A program made the translations under genes and the position numbers. The notes under the pieces were generated by a model. It had not been told where the DNA came from. It ran no database searches and saw only the letters and a list, made by a program, of their open reading frames with translations. From positions 37,694,040 through 37,758,039 of the forward strand of contig OY978527.1 in NCBI GenBank assembly GCA_963854835.1: DNA of 64,000 bases, written 5' to 3'. The DNA is from Megamerina dolium. Taxonomy: Eukaryota > Arthropoda > Insecta > Diptera > Megamerinidae. Position 1 is the first letter of the stretch. Each line of letters opens with the position of its first letter. Below, piece by piece: positions 24,830 through 36,718 of this stretch.

Positions 24830-26071
24830 TGTACAATAATCCTGTACAATAATATGCATATATGTATATTCTACTTTTCAATATATGCTCCTATCCACAT
24901 GCGTATTAGAATCGAAATCATAAATTTAATATATCCCTAACACCTTGAGGGGCTTAGGCCTTAGAAATAGTACAATATATGATTATATATAAATGCAATT
25001 TTTATCAATTATTTCTTTTTGTAATAATTTATTTATTTTTGCTTGGTTTCAAATACCATTCGATTTCAATTTTTGCTCTGTACTTCCCTTTACATGTTAA
25101 TCAAACAATATAATTAATATTTATAGAGATTTTGGGCTCAATTCTAAAGATTTACAAAATATATTACTATCATTATTTCCTCTGCCGAAAAATTCTGAAG
25201 ATGTAAAATTGAAGAAAATACTCAATTTACGATTGAAAGCATGATAAGCTTGAAAATTTTATCAGCTTCCATCATATAATTTAATAATTTTTGTTTTTTT
25301 CATATCAAATCCTTTGAAATTAATTCCAACACCATATACTAAATGAATATTGCAAAGAATGTAAAACAAAAAAAATTGCAATTCCATACCAATAGCAACC
25401 GCGATAACAATGGAAACGTCAACAACTCTATTATGAAAATATGCTGCATGTCATTTTGTCATTCGGTTGCATCACAATGAACGAAATGTATATGGGCGGA
25501 TTGAAAAAGAAGAAATCTGACAGCCAACAAAAACAAAAACAACAACAACAACAACAACAACAGTAGCAACAATAAGTGAAAATAAATTTCAATTTTAAAC
25601 GCACGCAGACAAACGAATGCATATATGTATATGTATAGGTATAAGTATAATCCAAACCGTATGGTGCTGTTGCTGCTGCTGCTGCTGCTACAGTTGCTGC
25701 TCATGTGTGAAAAAGCCAATTTTGGCCATTCACAGGATAATCAACAAATGAAAAACGGATTTTTGCATTGTTTCTACTTGTTGTTGTTTCTACTATGTAC
25801 ATATTTGTATGCACCCACAAGCAAACCAAACCAACTAAAAGCAAAAGCAAAAAAATGATTGCATTTGCAACATGCTGAAAACTACATTTAACATGAATTT
25901 ACAGTGCATGAGACAAATACAAAAGAGAACTAACAAGTCAATGAGTGAATGAAGGAATGAATGAGTGATTCATGCTGAATGATGATGGGGTAGTAGGAGA
26001 GAGTAGGTAAGTGGTTAGGCTATGCCTATGGCCAATATACTTATTTATAGTTTTTATATACATTTCAGTTT

Positions 26072-26102
<31 letters not shown>

Positions 26103-27248
26103 GACTGTTGGTTGCAATTCACAAAATTGATATGCAACAGTGACAGACATTAGCTGAGGGTTGGTTGGTAGAGAGAATAATGCACAACCATGACTATCTC
26201 AATGAAAATAGTATAGAAGAAGAGGAAGAAGGAAAAAAGATAAAAAGCAAAAAACCAAAAACAAAATGAAATAAATGTTTTATCATTTTATTACTGTTGA
26301 AGTTTTTAACGCTAGTGTATTGTTGTTTAGAACATATATTCGTAGTGTGAATGAATGAGAGCTACGTTAATCTGTTACATCCCAAGAGCATTTGAGGTCT
26401 GAATTGTTTATGTCGGGTGAAATTGATATTAAGTTTAGAACTGAACTGAATGTGAACTTTTATGTCACTTTTTTGTTTTTTTTTTATTGAAACGTTAAAT
26501 GTTACAAGCTTTTTTTTTTTTTTTTTTTTTGATCAAATACTATAATGCAATATGTGTTGACAAAATATTCATATTAATTGCGAAATTTTTGTATTTTATT
26601 TCATACTACACATGCATATATTATATATGCACATGTGGCGTATGACAAATATATTCTAATTTAATTATTATTATTACGTATACGCATTGATTCAAAATAT
26701 TTAATTAAAAATCGAATATTCAATGGCATAAAGAACAAAAAATGTAGCAAATTAAATTAAATTAAAACTACCAAATAGATGAGCATTCGCATTCATACGA
26801 CTATATACATTAATATGTCTACCCTCCATATGGACAAAAATGTTGGTTGTTAATTTTACCATTAAAACAGGAAGTAGTACATCATCCAGCACAATGTTTC
26901 GGCTCAAGGGAGAGCTGTTTGTGAGCTAAAGCATTTTCTGAATTTCTATTAAAAAAAAGCTTAGATTTCAAAAAAATTTTTCTAATAATAAACGGCCTCA
27001 AATTATTGACTAAGTTCTGCATCAAAATAATGAGGTATTTAGACGTTTTTTGAAAACGGAAATAACAACAATTTTGTTAAAGTCATAAAAACTTCTGTGC
27101 TCGTTTATTTAATAAAAATAGCAATCGACTTTTTTTTTGCTGATGCATCTTAATGTATGTGTATATACATCGTTTATAGTTCACATTTAAGAGATGTTCT
27201 TTTTTCATGTTAATATAATAGCCAATTGTATTAATTAATTTAATTATT
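24830..27248. other. AT-rich stretch with microsatellites
   Basis: A CAA array at about 25537-25561, a TGC array at about 25664-25693, a GT array at about 26075-26101 and a T-run at about 26511-26530. No gene was recognised; open frames across the arrays are low complexity. Confidence 0.6.
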
Positions 27249-28469
27249 GGGAGTATAAATAAATTCCCGCGTATTTGATAACAGATGTCGCTACTAGTTT
27301 ATTATTCTATTGTTGCATCTGGCAACATCGTAATTTTGAAGTGTCATCATTAGGATTTCTTTTTCAATTTCTGTTATTTCCTTGAAGTGTAAATAACATA
27401 GTTTCTGTGTGCCCAAAAAATGGTAATTTTTGTATTAACTGATGTGTTTTTGGCAGGGAGTTTTACTTCATTTACTTCAATGCGAAGAAAAAGGCTGCTC
27501 AAAGTCGTCGTATTTTAGTGGATGTTCATGGTGACCATGCTTTAGCTCTCAATTTCGATTTGGAAGAACCCAGAGCGCCACAAAAGTTTGAGGATGAAGA
27601 ATTGGAGGTAAGATTCGATGAAGATCCATCACAAATGCAAGATAAATTCGCAAAAACACTTGGAGCCATTCAGCCAACAATTTGGCATTGTTTAAATGCA
27701 TTGGGACTGATCCGAAATGTAGGAAATAGGGTGCCGTCTGAACTGAAGCCAAGAGACCTCGAACGCCGATTTTTCACATATAAACAACCGCTCCAACGGC
27801 AAATGTAGGAAGGCCTTTTTGCATCGAATTGCAACTGGCGATGGAAAGTGAGTCCATTACGATAATCCAACACGTCGGGCAACGTATGTATACCCCAGCT
27901 ATGCCTCATCATCGACGGCCAAGCCGAAAATTCTTCGCAAGACCAGCTAGGTGTGGTGTATTAAGAGCTATTGAAATCGGGTAACAGACCGTCACAGAAG
28001 AGCTGTGCCGATGACACTTGATGCGCTTGAACCGAGCATTCCGAAAAAAAAACGGTCTCAATACGCCGATAGAGACGCCGAAGTTATTTTGCAACATGAT
28101 AATACTCGGCCATACGATGCGGCGCCCGTTGAAACGTACTTAGAAACGCGCTAATGGGAAGTCCTACTTTACCTGCTGTATAGCCCAGATATTCCTCCAT
28201 CCGATTACCACCTGTTCCGATCGATAACACACGTCTTGGATTGGAAGAACAGCGCTTCTATTCTTACGAAGAAGCCAAAAATTTGGTAGATTCATGGATT
28301 GACTCAAAATATGTCGACTTCTTCCGACGCGGAGTCCGTATGCTGCCAGAAAAATGGGAAAAAGTACTGGCTGGCGACGGACAATATTTTGAACATTTAA
28401 TGTATGACCAATTTTTTACAATAATATATCAATTTTCGAAAATAAATTGCACAAACTTTTTTATACTCC
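27249..28469 (+). mobile_element. Nearly full-length mariner with a broken transposase (M7)
   Basis: The left end GGGAGTATAAATAAATTCCC and the right end TTTATACTCC are inverted copies; the right end abuts a SINE. The coding blocks include PQKFEDEELE, LGAIQPTIWHCLNALGLIRN, ELKPRDLERRFFT (27518-27808), then, after frameshifts, LQHDNTRPYDAAPVETYLE (second catalytic motif, near 28100) and SDYHLFR near 28205. The C-terminal EEAKNLVDSWIDSKYVDFFRRGVRMLPEKWEKV block is intact at 28265-28370. These match the cecropia/mauritiana side of mariner. The GDEKW region has lost its reading frame. Not functional. Confidence 0.8.
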
Positions 28470-28470
28470 G

Positions 28471-28795
28471 GTGGGTGTCGTAGCTCAGTGGTTAGTGCGT
28501 TGGCCTTCTGATCTGTAGATCGTGGATTCGATCCCCGGCTGAAGCATAACATAATTTAATATCGAAAAGATTTTTCTTTCGAATGGTACCCACCTGCTGG
28601 CAGGAATTGGCAATTTTTCTGGCAGTAACAATTTGCCAAAAATGCTTCTTAAAAGAGTTCTTGTGACAAATTAAAGTTAAAGTGATGTCACAAGGGCTCT
28701 GCCATTCGGAACCGGCTAATATAAGTAGGTCCCTTCTAATGCTGTCTAAAATTTAACACGCACAACAGTATTGGAAGAGAAGCTCGGTGGTAGTA
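28471..28795 (+). mobile_element. SINE copy S6 with complete tRNA-like head
   Basis: This copy shows the family head best: box A TAGCTCAGTGGT at 28481-28492 and box B GGATTCGATCC at 28524-28534, spaced as in a tRNA-derived RNA polymerase III promoter. The anticodon loop would read CTTCTGA with TCT in the anticodon position, suggesting an arginine-tRNA-like ancestor (inference). The body continues to CCTTCTAATGCTGTC and GGAAGAGAAGCTCGGTGGTA, the start of tail B. It lies immediately after mariner M7. Confidence 0.85.
28481..28534 (+). promoter_or_regulatory. RNA polymerase III internal promoter (box A and box B) of a SINE
   Basis: TAGCTCAGTGGT (28481-28492) fits the box A consensus and GGATTCGATCC (28524-28534) fits box B except for one position. 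Transcription, if any, would start a few bases upstream of 28481. Confidence 0.7.
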
Positions 28796-30871
28796 CTCTT
28801 GTGGTGTTTATGTAAGAGCACCAGGAGCAAATAGATTTTATTTTGCTGAGGTCATTGAGATGCTTATTCTTACACACAAATGTATCGTTTTATTATTCTT
28901 AATATAGTGGGACCAGACAAACGTCCATCCTTCTTCATTTCAATAAAAATTCACGCGATGCCCTTTCATTTCGTAAAATTAATTATCATTAACTTTAATA
29001 AATATTAAATAATTTAAAACGAATGCACTTAAATTCGTGGTGTCCCCACGGATGGTAACCCTGCTTACATAGTACCAAATGAGATCTGAATTCAAATCTT
29101 GAACTTATTTTCGCTAATATAAAACTGTAGAATTACTTCTGAACAATGGACCCCCCTTCTCAACCACAAATGATGTATTTATGAAAATATTGAAATAAAT
29201 TATAAATATATGTTCATTTTCATTAACACAAAATTTTCTCCAATTCCTCTGCAATAATACAATAAAAAACAAACTTAATTTACTAAATACTTACATCAAA
29301 ATAAAATGAAAATACAAAAAAAAATGCAAAATTCCAAATTCCAGACACTTGAAATGCAAAAATTCCAAACTCATCTTCATCATTATTATTATCACCATCA
29401 TCATCGACATTATTATATATTCCATAACAACAACAACAACAACAATAAATATCATCATCATAGAAATGACCAATGCCACAAACAATATTATACACTCATA
29501 TTCATACGGTCACACCCACAGCCACACACATACATAGAATGATGGGCTACATATGGCCGATAGTAGAAGTAAACCCCAAATATGAGGGTTAATTTTTGGT
29601 ACGCGTGCATATTTTCCACATAAATTCATGTAAAATAGTGCATTTTGAACGAAAATGAACTGAATTGAAAAACCAAAAATCAGGCTACAGCAAAAATAGA
29701 CAAAAAAAAAAAAAGAAAACAATTCGCATGCTCATACTCATATGTAATCATATCCACATAAATAGCAATCATATTTCAGTTGAATTGGTTTCCCTGTGCT
29801 CGTTCCATGGCGAGAAAGAGGATCGGGTGTAAGGCAACACTTATTCATACATATGCAGTTACATATGGTAGTGGTTTGTTGCCAACCAAAACATGCACAT
29901 ATACTCATGAATATAATATATACATATTCATGCATATACTATATATGTATGTATAATTCTGTATACGATATGACTGTTGAAAACTAACAAATCAAGTTAA
30001 TTAAGATTTTTCACATTTTGACCAAACAACATAACTTTGAAACCAAGAGAAATTATATATTGAAAAAACTGAAAAAAAACATGTATATATACATCATGAT
30101 AACAATAACAACTACAAATAATAACAATAACAAAAACTAATAAAATAATGATAAAGTAATGTGCATATGCAAATGTTTTATTCTTTATGCATGTTTCGTT
30201 CATTTAATGAACAATTATATGTACATACATACATAGTTGTATAGCAATATTCGTAATTATTTTCACTCGGCATTCTTTTCATATAGATTCTTGTATTTTG
30301 ATTTATTTTCTTTGTGTTTTTGTTGCTTGTCAAGAATTTAAACCATTTTTTTTTAATTATCCATATTCCACACGCAAATTAAAATTACCATCAAAAGCCA
30401 TGGTGGAGTGACAAATATATATCGAGGGGAGGTAGTGGGTAACATACCATAGATTTGGGTTCATTAATAGCCAAAGTGAATCTTCAGGGAAGAAATTTTT
30501 ACCTAGAGCTTCCTCAATACCATTAATATTTTAAAATAAGTCGGGTTGCCTTCCTCGTTTACCTTATTATGATTGCTACTGTTTCGAGAGGGCGACCACG
30601 CTACCCCAAGTTATTGTCTATTGCATTAACTTTTGTTCGGTGATACATTAGAAGGCACATAGTGATCATAATTAACAAATCCTTCAGGGGAAGCTTTCTA
30701 TGTTCCTGTCTAAATCACCATTACTTTTATTCAGGCTTGTCCAAATAGTATCAGGCATGCTTCCGAGACCTTTTACAAAAATAAAATGTTTGGAATGCAG
30801 TGCTACAAATCCCATTCTCTCGTTTCTCCATTCTAACGCAGTTTTTTTTGCAAGCAAGCACAAGAGTATTT
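28796..30871. other. AT-rich stretch with CAT/CAA microsatellites
   Basis: ATC/CAT repeats at about 29370-29410 and CAA at about 29429-29447. The 400 bp before 30871 are less repetitive but no gene was recognised in them. Confidence 0.55.
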
Positions 30872-31080
30872 AATTGGACACCCACTGGAGGACGCAGAAG
30901 AAGAGGAAAGCCAAACCTCCGTAGGAAGAACCAAGTGTTGGGTAACGTAGCGACGCTTGGAATATCCAATTGGCGCCAGCTAGCAAGGAACAGAGAAGAC
31001 TGGCGCCACATTATATGTTCGGCCTAAATCGATCATCGGTTATTATGGCCACATAAGAAGAAAAAGAAGAAGAAGAAGAC
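30872..31080 (+). mobile_element. LINE L2c: C-terminal fragment of the L2 family
   Basis: The open end codes for the family C terminus: RRRRGKPNLRRKNQVL, then SNWRQLARNREDWR and a CSA stop at 31025-31027. This is followed by the same 3' UTR as L2a (ATCGATCATCGGTTATTATGG) and an AAGAAGAAG tail to about 31080. Upstream of 30872 the similarity stops, so the copy is strongly 5'-truncated. Confidence 0.8.
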
Positions 31081-31279
31081 GCGTAAGCTACAAAAGAAAA
31101 ACAATGAAAAATTGAGACAATGTCTTCGCTTCAATAACGCCCTTTAAAAAAAGGCACACGTAAGGGATAGCCATTTATAGTTCTCTTTACACAATTTTCA
31201 TTCGTGATTTGTTGTAAATCAATCGACGCATTCCGATTAATTCATTTTTGGAAGGTACGATGGATGGACGGAAGATAGA

Positions 31280-31603
31280 AGTGCCGTAGCTTAGTGGTTA
31301 GTGTATTGGCCTTTTGATCTTTAGCTGATCAGGATAGGATTTTTCTTTTGAACCATACCCAAATGTTGAGAAGCAAATAGCAATTCTTCCGGCAGTAGCA
31401 ATTTGCCATGAAAAAGCTTTTAAAAGAGCTTTTAAAAGAGTGACAAAGCTCTGAAAAATTGATGTCACAAGGATTCTGTCGTTCGAAATCGGCTAATATA
31501 AATAGGTCCCTTCTAATACTGTCCAAAATTTAACCCATACAACAGTACTGGAAGAGAAGCTCGCCCAAAGAGCACTTTGGGACTTATTTGTCCCTTATGA
31601 ATG
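31280..31603 (+). mobile_element. SINE copy S7, box B deleted, tail A
   Basis: Starts GTGCCGTAGCTTAGTGGTTAG with box A, then a deletion removes box B and joins to the TTTTTCTTTTGAA block. The body is typical, with a duplicated AAAAGAGCTTTT stretch at about 31419-31440, and ends with a variant of tail A (CCAAAGAGCACTTTGGGAC). Confidence 0.8.
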
Positions 31604-31794
31604 CTTTATTTGGGATATGCTTTCGACTTCCCCTACAAATTAAGAGGATAAGAAAAAAAAATTAATATATGGCATTAGTATCATTAGGATAGCATGCATT
31701 ATTTCATATGCAACTTACGATCTTACCCAATGGGCCGTATGTACCCACTATAAGTAAAAATAGTTCTGTATTTACATAGGAAAATATTGTTTCA

Positions 31795-32125
31795 TTTATA
31801 TTTCAATGATTAGGTTTAAATTTCACCACCACATCATTCAATGGACCGGTTGCAACACGTTCGATGTTCTATTAGTTATTGTAAATCGGCCATTGTATTC
31901 AAGAATTCAATATTTATATAGTGCTGTGAATGATATTTATAGAAAGAAAAGTGGTTTTATTTATATTTCAATGATTGAGTTTAAATTTCATCATTGTAGA
32001 TCATTTAATGGAACAGTTGCAACACGTTCGATGTCCAATATAATTGTTGTATAGCGGCAATTGTATTCAATAATAGTTCTTATATTGTTCTGAAAATGAC
32101 AACCATAATGCTAATGCTTTTCTTT
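31795..32125. repeat. Two-copy tandem repeat, period 165 bp
   Basis: TTTATATTTCAATGATT begins at 31795 and again at 31960. Both copies continue through TTGCAACACGTTCGATGT and TTGTATTCAA blocks in the same order with moderate divergence. No coding function was seen. Confidence 0.75.
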
Positions 32126-32149
32126 TGATATTGAAATAATTGAATAGCT

Positions 32150-32730
32150 ACTTTATTTTTTATTACTTTTTCGTAGATCTTGATTCGAATCGCAGATGCG
32201 ACAATAGAATTACAAAACCGAATGTAGAAGGCTCTAGCGATGTGAATAAATACCAGTCAGACGGAGCAATGTCTAGAGCATACGATGGTTGAAATTATGG
32301 TATATTTTCCTGTGTTGCAGTCGCTGTATGAAGCCGGAATATTACAGCCGGATATATTGCAGAATTACACCTTTCATTATATATTAAAGATACCCGCTTT
32401 TTTCACATACAACTGAATTTCATACAACTCAGCGGTATATAACTGTTTCTACAGGTTACAACGATTCGAACTTAATTATGCGCAACATCAAACCAAATAT
32501 TCATTAACATAGCTCTTGCTTTAGGAGTTCGGTTTGTAGAAAAACACTGCTTCGGACGCTTTGTGATCATCTCCGGTAACGATTCTACTGAAAAATGGAT
32601 CAAAACGACATTTAGATAATAATAAAGCACAACTTGATCGGTGAAAATCGTTGTTGGCTTCAGAATATAATTACAATACATATTCCAATACCCATATTCC
32701 TTGCTTGTACACCTTTTCAACTTCATAAAG
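32150..32730 (-). mobile_element. Possible mariner relic (M8)
   Basis: On the minus strand near 32340-32230 the translation HTATATQEN, then YALDIAPSDWYLF, resembles the second- and third-motif region of mariner transposases (normally HTA..TQEK and YSPDLAPSDYHLF). Upstream, near 32570, MITKRPK may be the remains of the VTGDEKW region. The similarity is short and broken by stops, so this call is tentative. Confidence 0.4.
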
Positions 32731-32734
32731 GAAT

Positions 32735-33381
32735 CATTGCATAGTTAACTACATGGATCCAATACTCATTCGACTCAGAAAGTGATATAATATTTCATAA
32801 ATTTCGTACATGCTGTAATGATTTAGTTAAACATTACAATTTAATATTAATCTCAAATGGAAGCACCTATACATATGTATATGTACGTATCTATGAATGC
32901 ATGCAGACTAGAATATAAATAAAATAAATATTCAATTAAATTAAATCAAAATGCATTGTTGACCATTCATTCATTGTACTTGTAAATATACAATAATATT
33001 GTATGACAAATAGAAATATGTATATATGAACTCATACGAATATAAGAATGGTGACAATCGTTGTCAACACAAATACTCCACGTATTTTATTTATGATTAT
33101 TTTTAATAAATGCTTTTATTATTTGCTATTGTATTGTATGTATTTGCTGGTATCATATATTTATGTAGATAAATTCTATTAAAATCATATCATATTGTTC
33201 ACCATATACATTTGCTGCTGCACTATATACATTAAGGTGGCCGTTATTTGGAAAACTTTTTTTCCCTAGCTCTTATAATGTAAAAATATCCGATTTGGTG
33301 AAGAACTAGAAAATTAAAAGTGTGTAAAGTTAGAAAATTTTTGTTTTTTCATCATTGCTATTGTTATTTAACAACAAAATA
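32735..33381. other. AT-rich stretch without recognised gene
   Basis: No recognised gene. The right part leads into the outer inverted-repeat arm at about 33382. Confidence 0.5.
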
Positions 33382-33681
33382 GTGCGACAATGTTTTCGTT
33401 ATTTGATGTTTGATGGCTTATTGAAAGTATTAAAGGAATAAGAATATTAATTTCAGGAATTATCAGCGAATTATCTGTATTATTGTGTGACTGGGGTTGA
33501 ACTAAGGGTTTTATAGTTAAAATTACATAAATAAATTGTCGTACTTAGATCATAATTTTAAGATGTTTCGGTACGAGGAGTACCTTTGCGATATTTATTT
33601 TTTTTCTTCTTAATTTTTATTAAATAAATTAAAATAACGTTAAAATAGCAATTTCTTGTTGTTGTTGTTGTAATTTCAAGA

Positions 33682-34614
33682 AAAGGGTTTTCCATTAGGG
33701 ACATAACAATTTCGTATCTTTATATGAACGCACCCTTAAACTTTTTTAATCAATTGTCAATGTCAATTAAAACGTTAGTTAAAGTCAACATTTTCATCAT
33801 GGTAAAGTTCACGAACCAGCAACGTTTGGAAATTATTAAAAATTACTATCGAAATTCTGAGTCGGTGGTCGCAACTTTAAGAGCGAAAAATCATCTTCAA
33901 CGATGAAGCTCATTTCTTGCTCATTGGCTTTGTCAATAAGCAAAATATGCGTTATTGGTCAGCAACAAACCCACAAGTGCTTCTTGAGACATCATTCCAC
34001 CCGCCTGTTTGGTGCGGTTTTCATGCCGGAGGTGTGATGGGGTCGTATTTTTTCGATGGGGATGAAAACGATCATCATGTTACCGTCAATGGAGAGCGCT
34101 ATCGTGCTATGTTGGAAGATTATTTGTGGCCAGAATTGGATGAACTTGAAATGAGCGATATGTGGTTTCAACAAGACGGTGCCACTAGCCACACAGCACA
34201 CGGCACAATAGATTTATTGCAAGGCAAATTCGGTGAACGTGTTATCTCGAGAAATGGTCCGGTCGAATGGCCGCCTCGTTCATGCGATCTAACACCATTG
34301 GATTTCTTTTTATGGGGCTTTATCAAGTCACTGATCTATGCCATCAAACCAGCAACTTTAGACAAGCTCACAGACAACATCCAACGCGAAATTGCCAACG
34401 TTCCGGTCGAAATGTGTGCTACAGTGGTGGAAAATTGGGTCCAAAGAATCCACCGCTGTAAACGGGCTCATGGTGGTCATATGACCGAAGTCGATTTTCA
34501 TTCATAAAATGTAATACTTGCAATATATCCACAATAAATTTGAACACAATATCTCAAATATTTCTGTGTTTTATTAATAGATAAAATTGTTATGTCCCTA
34601 ATGGAAAACCCTTT
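33682..34614 (+). mobile_element. Internally deleted Tc1/mariner element with identical terminal repeats, D-D spacing 41 (M9)
   Basis: Bases 33682-33712 and 34584-34614 are perfect 31-bp inverted repeats (starting AAAGGGTTTTCCATTAGG). Identical ends suggest a comparatively recent copy. The transposase N terminus starts at ATG 33799 (VKFTNQQRLEIIKNYY, helix-turn-helix) and at about 33880 jumps straight to IIFNDEAHFLL, the first catalytic motif. Roughly 130 residues of a normal protein are therefore missing and the frame shifts. The remaining 33917-34507 is open. The element is about 930 bp and probably mobilised, if at all, by a partner's transposase. Confidence 0.85.
33917..34507 (+). pseudogene. 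Transposase C-terminal two-thirds (D,D41D-type)
   Basis: An open stretch of about 196 codons follows the first catalytic motif. It contains FVNKQNMRYW, a YFF...NDHHVTVNGERYRAML block, MWFQQDGATSHTA with the second catalytic D, and WPPRSCDLTPLDFFLWG with the third. Counting residues, 41 lie between the second and third aspartates, a spacing known from the rosa-type mariner group; that name is an inference. The C terminus VENWVQRIHRCKRAHGGHM is typical and the stop is at 34505-34507. The absence of stops and the conserved motifs show limited decay apart from the upstream deletion. Confidence 0.8.
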
Positions 34615-34689
34615 ATTTCTTACAAGGTTTTACAATAAGCCATCAATCATCCTATACTAAGAAAACAATTTAGATTTGTCGCACTGTGT

Positions 34690-35046
34690 AATATATCGCT
34701 GCAATAGTGGTGAAATTTAGCTCCGACTCCTATTAATTTTCTGCCCCAACATTTCTACCGAACAAACTTACTCTTTATCACCAACCAATTGAGATGGTAA
34801 TGGGCGACTTAACTTCCTTTGGTATTTTGTTCTTAAATTGGAATATTAAATATTTTATAAAATTTTATAGAGAAGTCCTACTAAGGGGTGGAGGTACGGG
34901 GTAAGGAAATATTGAACAGGTAAATTGAGAGGTCGGTCGAGTTTTTATGAGTAAATAATTAGCAAAATGATGAAAGACAAGCAAAAATGATATCTCATAC
35001 CTTTGGCGGTCACACTAATGTACATATATATAATTTAACATGGAAA
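34690..35046. other. Short AT-rich stretch without recognised gene
   Basis: Nothing recognised between the outer inverted-repeat arm and the SINE copy. Confidence 0.5.
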
Positions 35047-35210
35047 TTTAACATGGAAAAGCTTCTAAAAGCGCTATATGACAAAGTTCGGGCAAAATTA
35101 TGACACGTGTTTTTTTGTTGTTGTTTTTTTTGGAACCGACTAATAGTAGTTATAACTGAGTTCCTTCTAATATTGTTCACATTTGACATGTACAACTGTA
35201 GTGGAAAAAA
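35047..35210 (+). mobile_element. SINE copy S8, left part, interrupted by a DINE-like element
   Basis: Matches the SINE body from CATGGAAAAGCTTCTAAAA through GAACCGACTAATA and CCTTCTAATATTGTTCACA to CAACTGTAGTGG. It breaks off at the A-run where the repeat at 35211 begins. The missing tail resumes at 36855. A T-rich insertion interrupts the body near 35106-35131. Confidence 0.75.
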
Positions 35211-35583
35211 ATCTCCTTACAGTCGGCTGGGGCCGACCAAACTATACCCTGCATATGTAGATTTATATATAAAAAGTTTACTCGAATATCCAACTTTTCT
35301 TTTATTTCCACTTTTCGAGAAACAATTTTTGCATATACTACTAATTTACACCCGAAATATGGTTGACTTTGACGAAGTAAAAGGATTTTAAGATAATTCC
35401 GATGCTTAGTATGGGAGCTATATAAAAAGTGGGCGTGGCTTACCACTTTCTAGTAAATCCAATTAATTTTTCAATGTTAATCCACACCTTAAATTTGGTG
35501 TCCTACGTTGAATAGTTTCTAAGTTATGGTGGTTAACATTTTTGTTTAATTTCCTCAACTTTGTATGGGAGCCCCAATAAGAA

Positions 35584-36300
35584 GTGGGCGTGGTACGCTG
35601 ATTTTTCGCCAGATTATTTCCGACTACGATATTAATTTAAGTGTCAATTATGGTTATTGTAGACAGAAGATTGCCGAAGTTACAGCTGTTTCAATTTAAA
35701 ATTTGTATGGGGGCTACGATAAACACTGGGCGTGGTGCGCCCATTTTCTGTGAGCCTAGTTGCTCGTACAATACTAATCCATACCCTAAGTGTCGTTGTC
35801 CTAGGCTAAATGGTTTGTAAGCTATGGAGCTTAACATTTTAGTTTAATTCACTCGACTTTGTATGGGAGACCCATGAAGGAGTGGGCGTGGCACACTGAT
35901 TTTCTGCCAGATTTTTGCCGACTACGATATTAATTTAAGTGTCAATTATGGTTATTCTAGACAGAAGATTGCCGAAGTTACAGCTGTTTCAATTTAAAAT
36001 TTGTATGGGGGCTACAATAAACACTGGGCGTGGTGCGCCCATTTTCTGTAAGCCTAGTTGCTCGTACAATACTAATCCACACCTTAAATCTCGTTATTCT
36101 ACGCTGAATAGTTTGCAAGTTATAACCGGTAACATTTTTTTTAATTTCCGCAACTTTGTATGGGAGACCCAAAAAGGAGTGGGCGTGGCACATTGATTTT
36201 CTGCCATATCATTTCCGACTACCGTGTTAATCTAAGTGTCAATTATGGTTATTCTAGACAGAAGATTGTAGAAGTTACAGCTGTTTCAATTTAAAAGAAG
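35584..36300. repeat. Tandem repeat of about 298 bp inside DINE-like copy D1
   Basis: GTGGGCGTGG followed by CACACTGATTTTCTGCCAGA-type sequence begins at 35584, 35882 and 36179, a period of 298 then 297 bp. Each unit also holds a half-unit variant (ACTGGGCGTGGTGCGCCCA). The same units appear in reverse orientation in the copy at 45.2-46.8 kb. Confidence 0.85.
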
Positions 36301-36624
36301 TACAGACACTTTGTATGGGAGCTACGCTAGAAAGTAGGCGTGGCTCATCCACTTTTGGTGAGGTTATATAGTAGTATAATATAACTCTATGTGCAAAATA
36401 TTGTTGTCCCAAGTGGTATATTGTGTGAGTTATAGCAAGTTAAAGATTTTGAAAATTTCGAGGTTAGTCGCTTTGAATGCTTGGTGTGGGCGTGGTTATT
36501 GACCGATCATGCCCAATATCAATCCCCTCCGTACCCTTGGATCATAGATTACTTATGCCAAATTTCATCGAAATAGCTCAATATTTACTCAAGTTATCGT
36601 GCGAACCAGCCAGGTGACAGACAG

Positions 36625-36718
36625 ACGGACGGACGGACGGACGGACGGACGGACGGACGGACGGACGGACGGACGGACGGACGGACGGACGGACGGACGG
36701 ACGGACGGACGGACGGAC
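36625..36718. repeat. GGAC (GTCC) microsatellite inside DINE-like copy D1
   Basis: An uninterrupted 4-bp repeat of about 23 units. The homologous arrays in the copies at 45.3 and 47.1 kb are shorter, about 42 and 24 bases. Confidence 0.95.

Noticed and set aside
25625..25858. Leucine-rich signal-peptide-like protein at the TGC array
   Set aside because: The leucine run is the translation of a TGC/CTG microsatellite with no downstream domain.
28471..28550. A functional tRNA gene
   Set aside because: Boxes A and B are present but the acceptor and anticodon stems do not pair well, and the sequence continues into the SINE body found in other copies.
35939..36196. Conserved 85-residue protein repeated at 45794-46051
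   Set aside because: The two frames lie in the tandem units of DINE-like copies D1 and D3; sequence identity comes from repeat homology, and the opposite strand is equally open.
36625..36718. CRISPR-like or satellite array
   Set aside because: It is a plain 4-bp microsatellite inside a DINE-like element, with no spacers.
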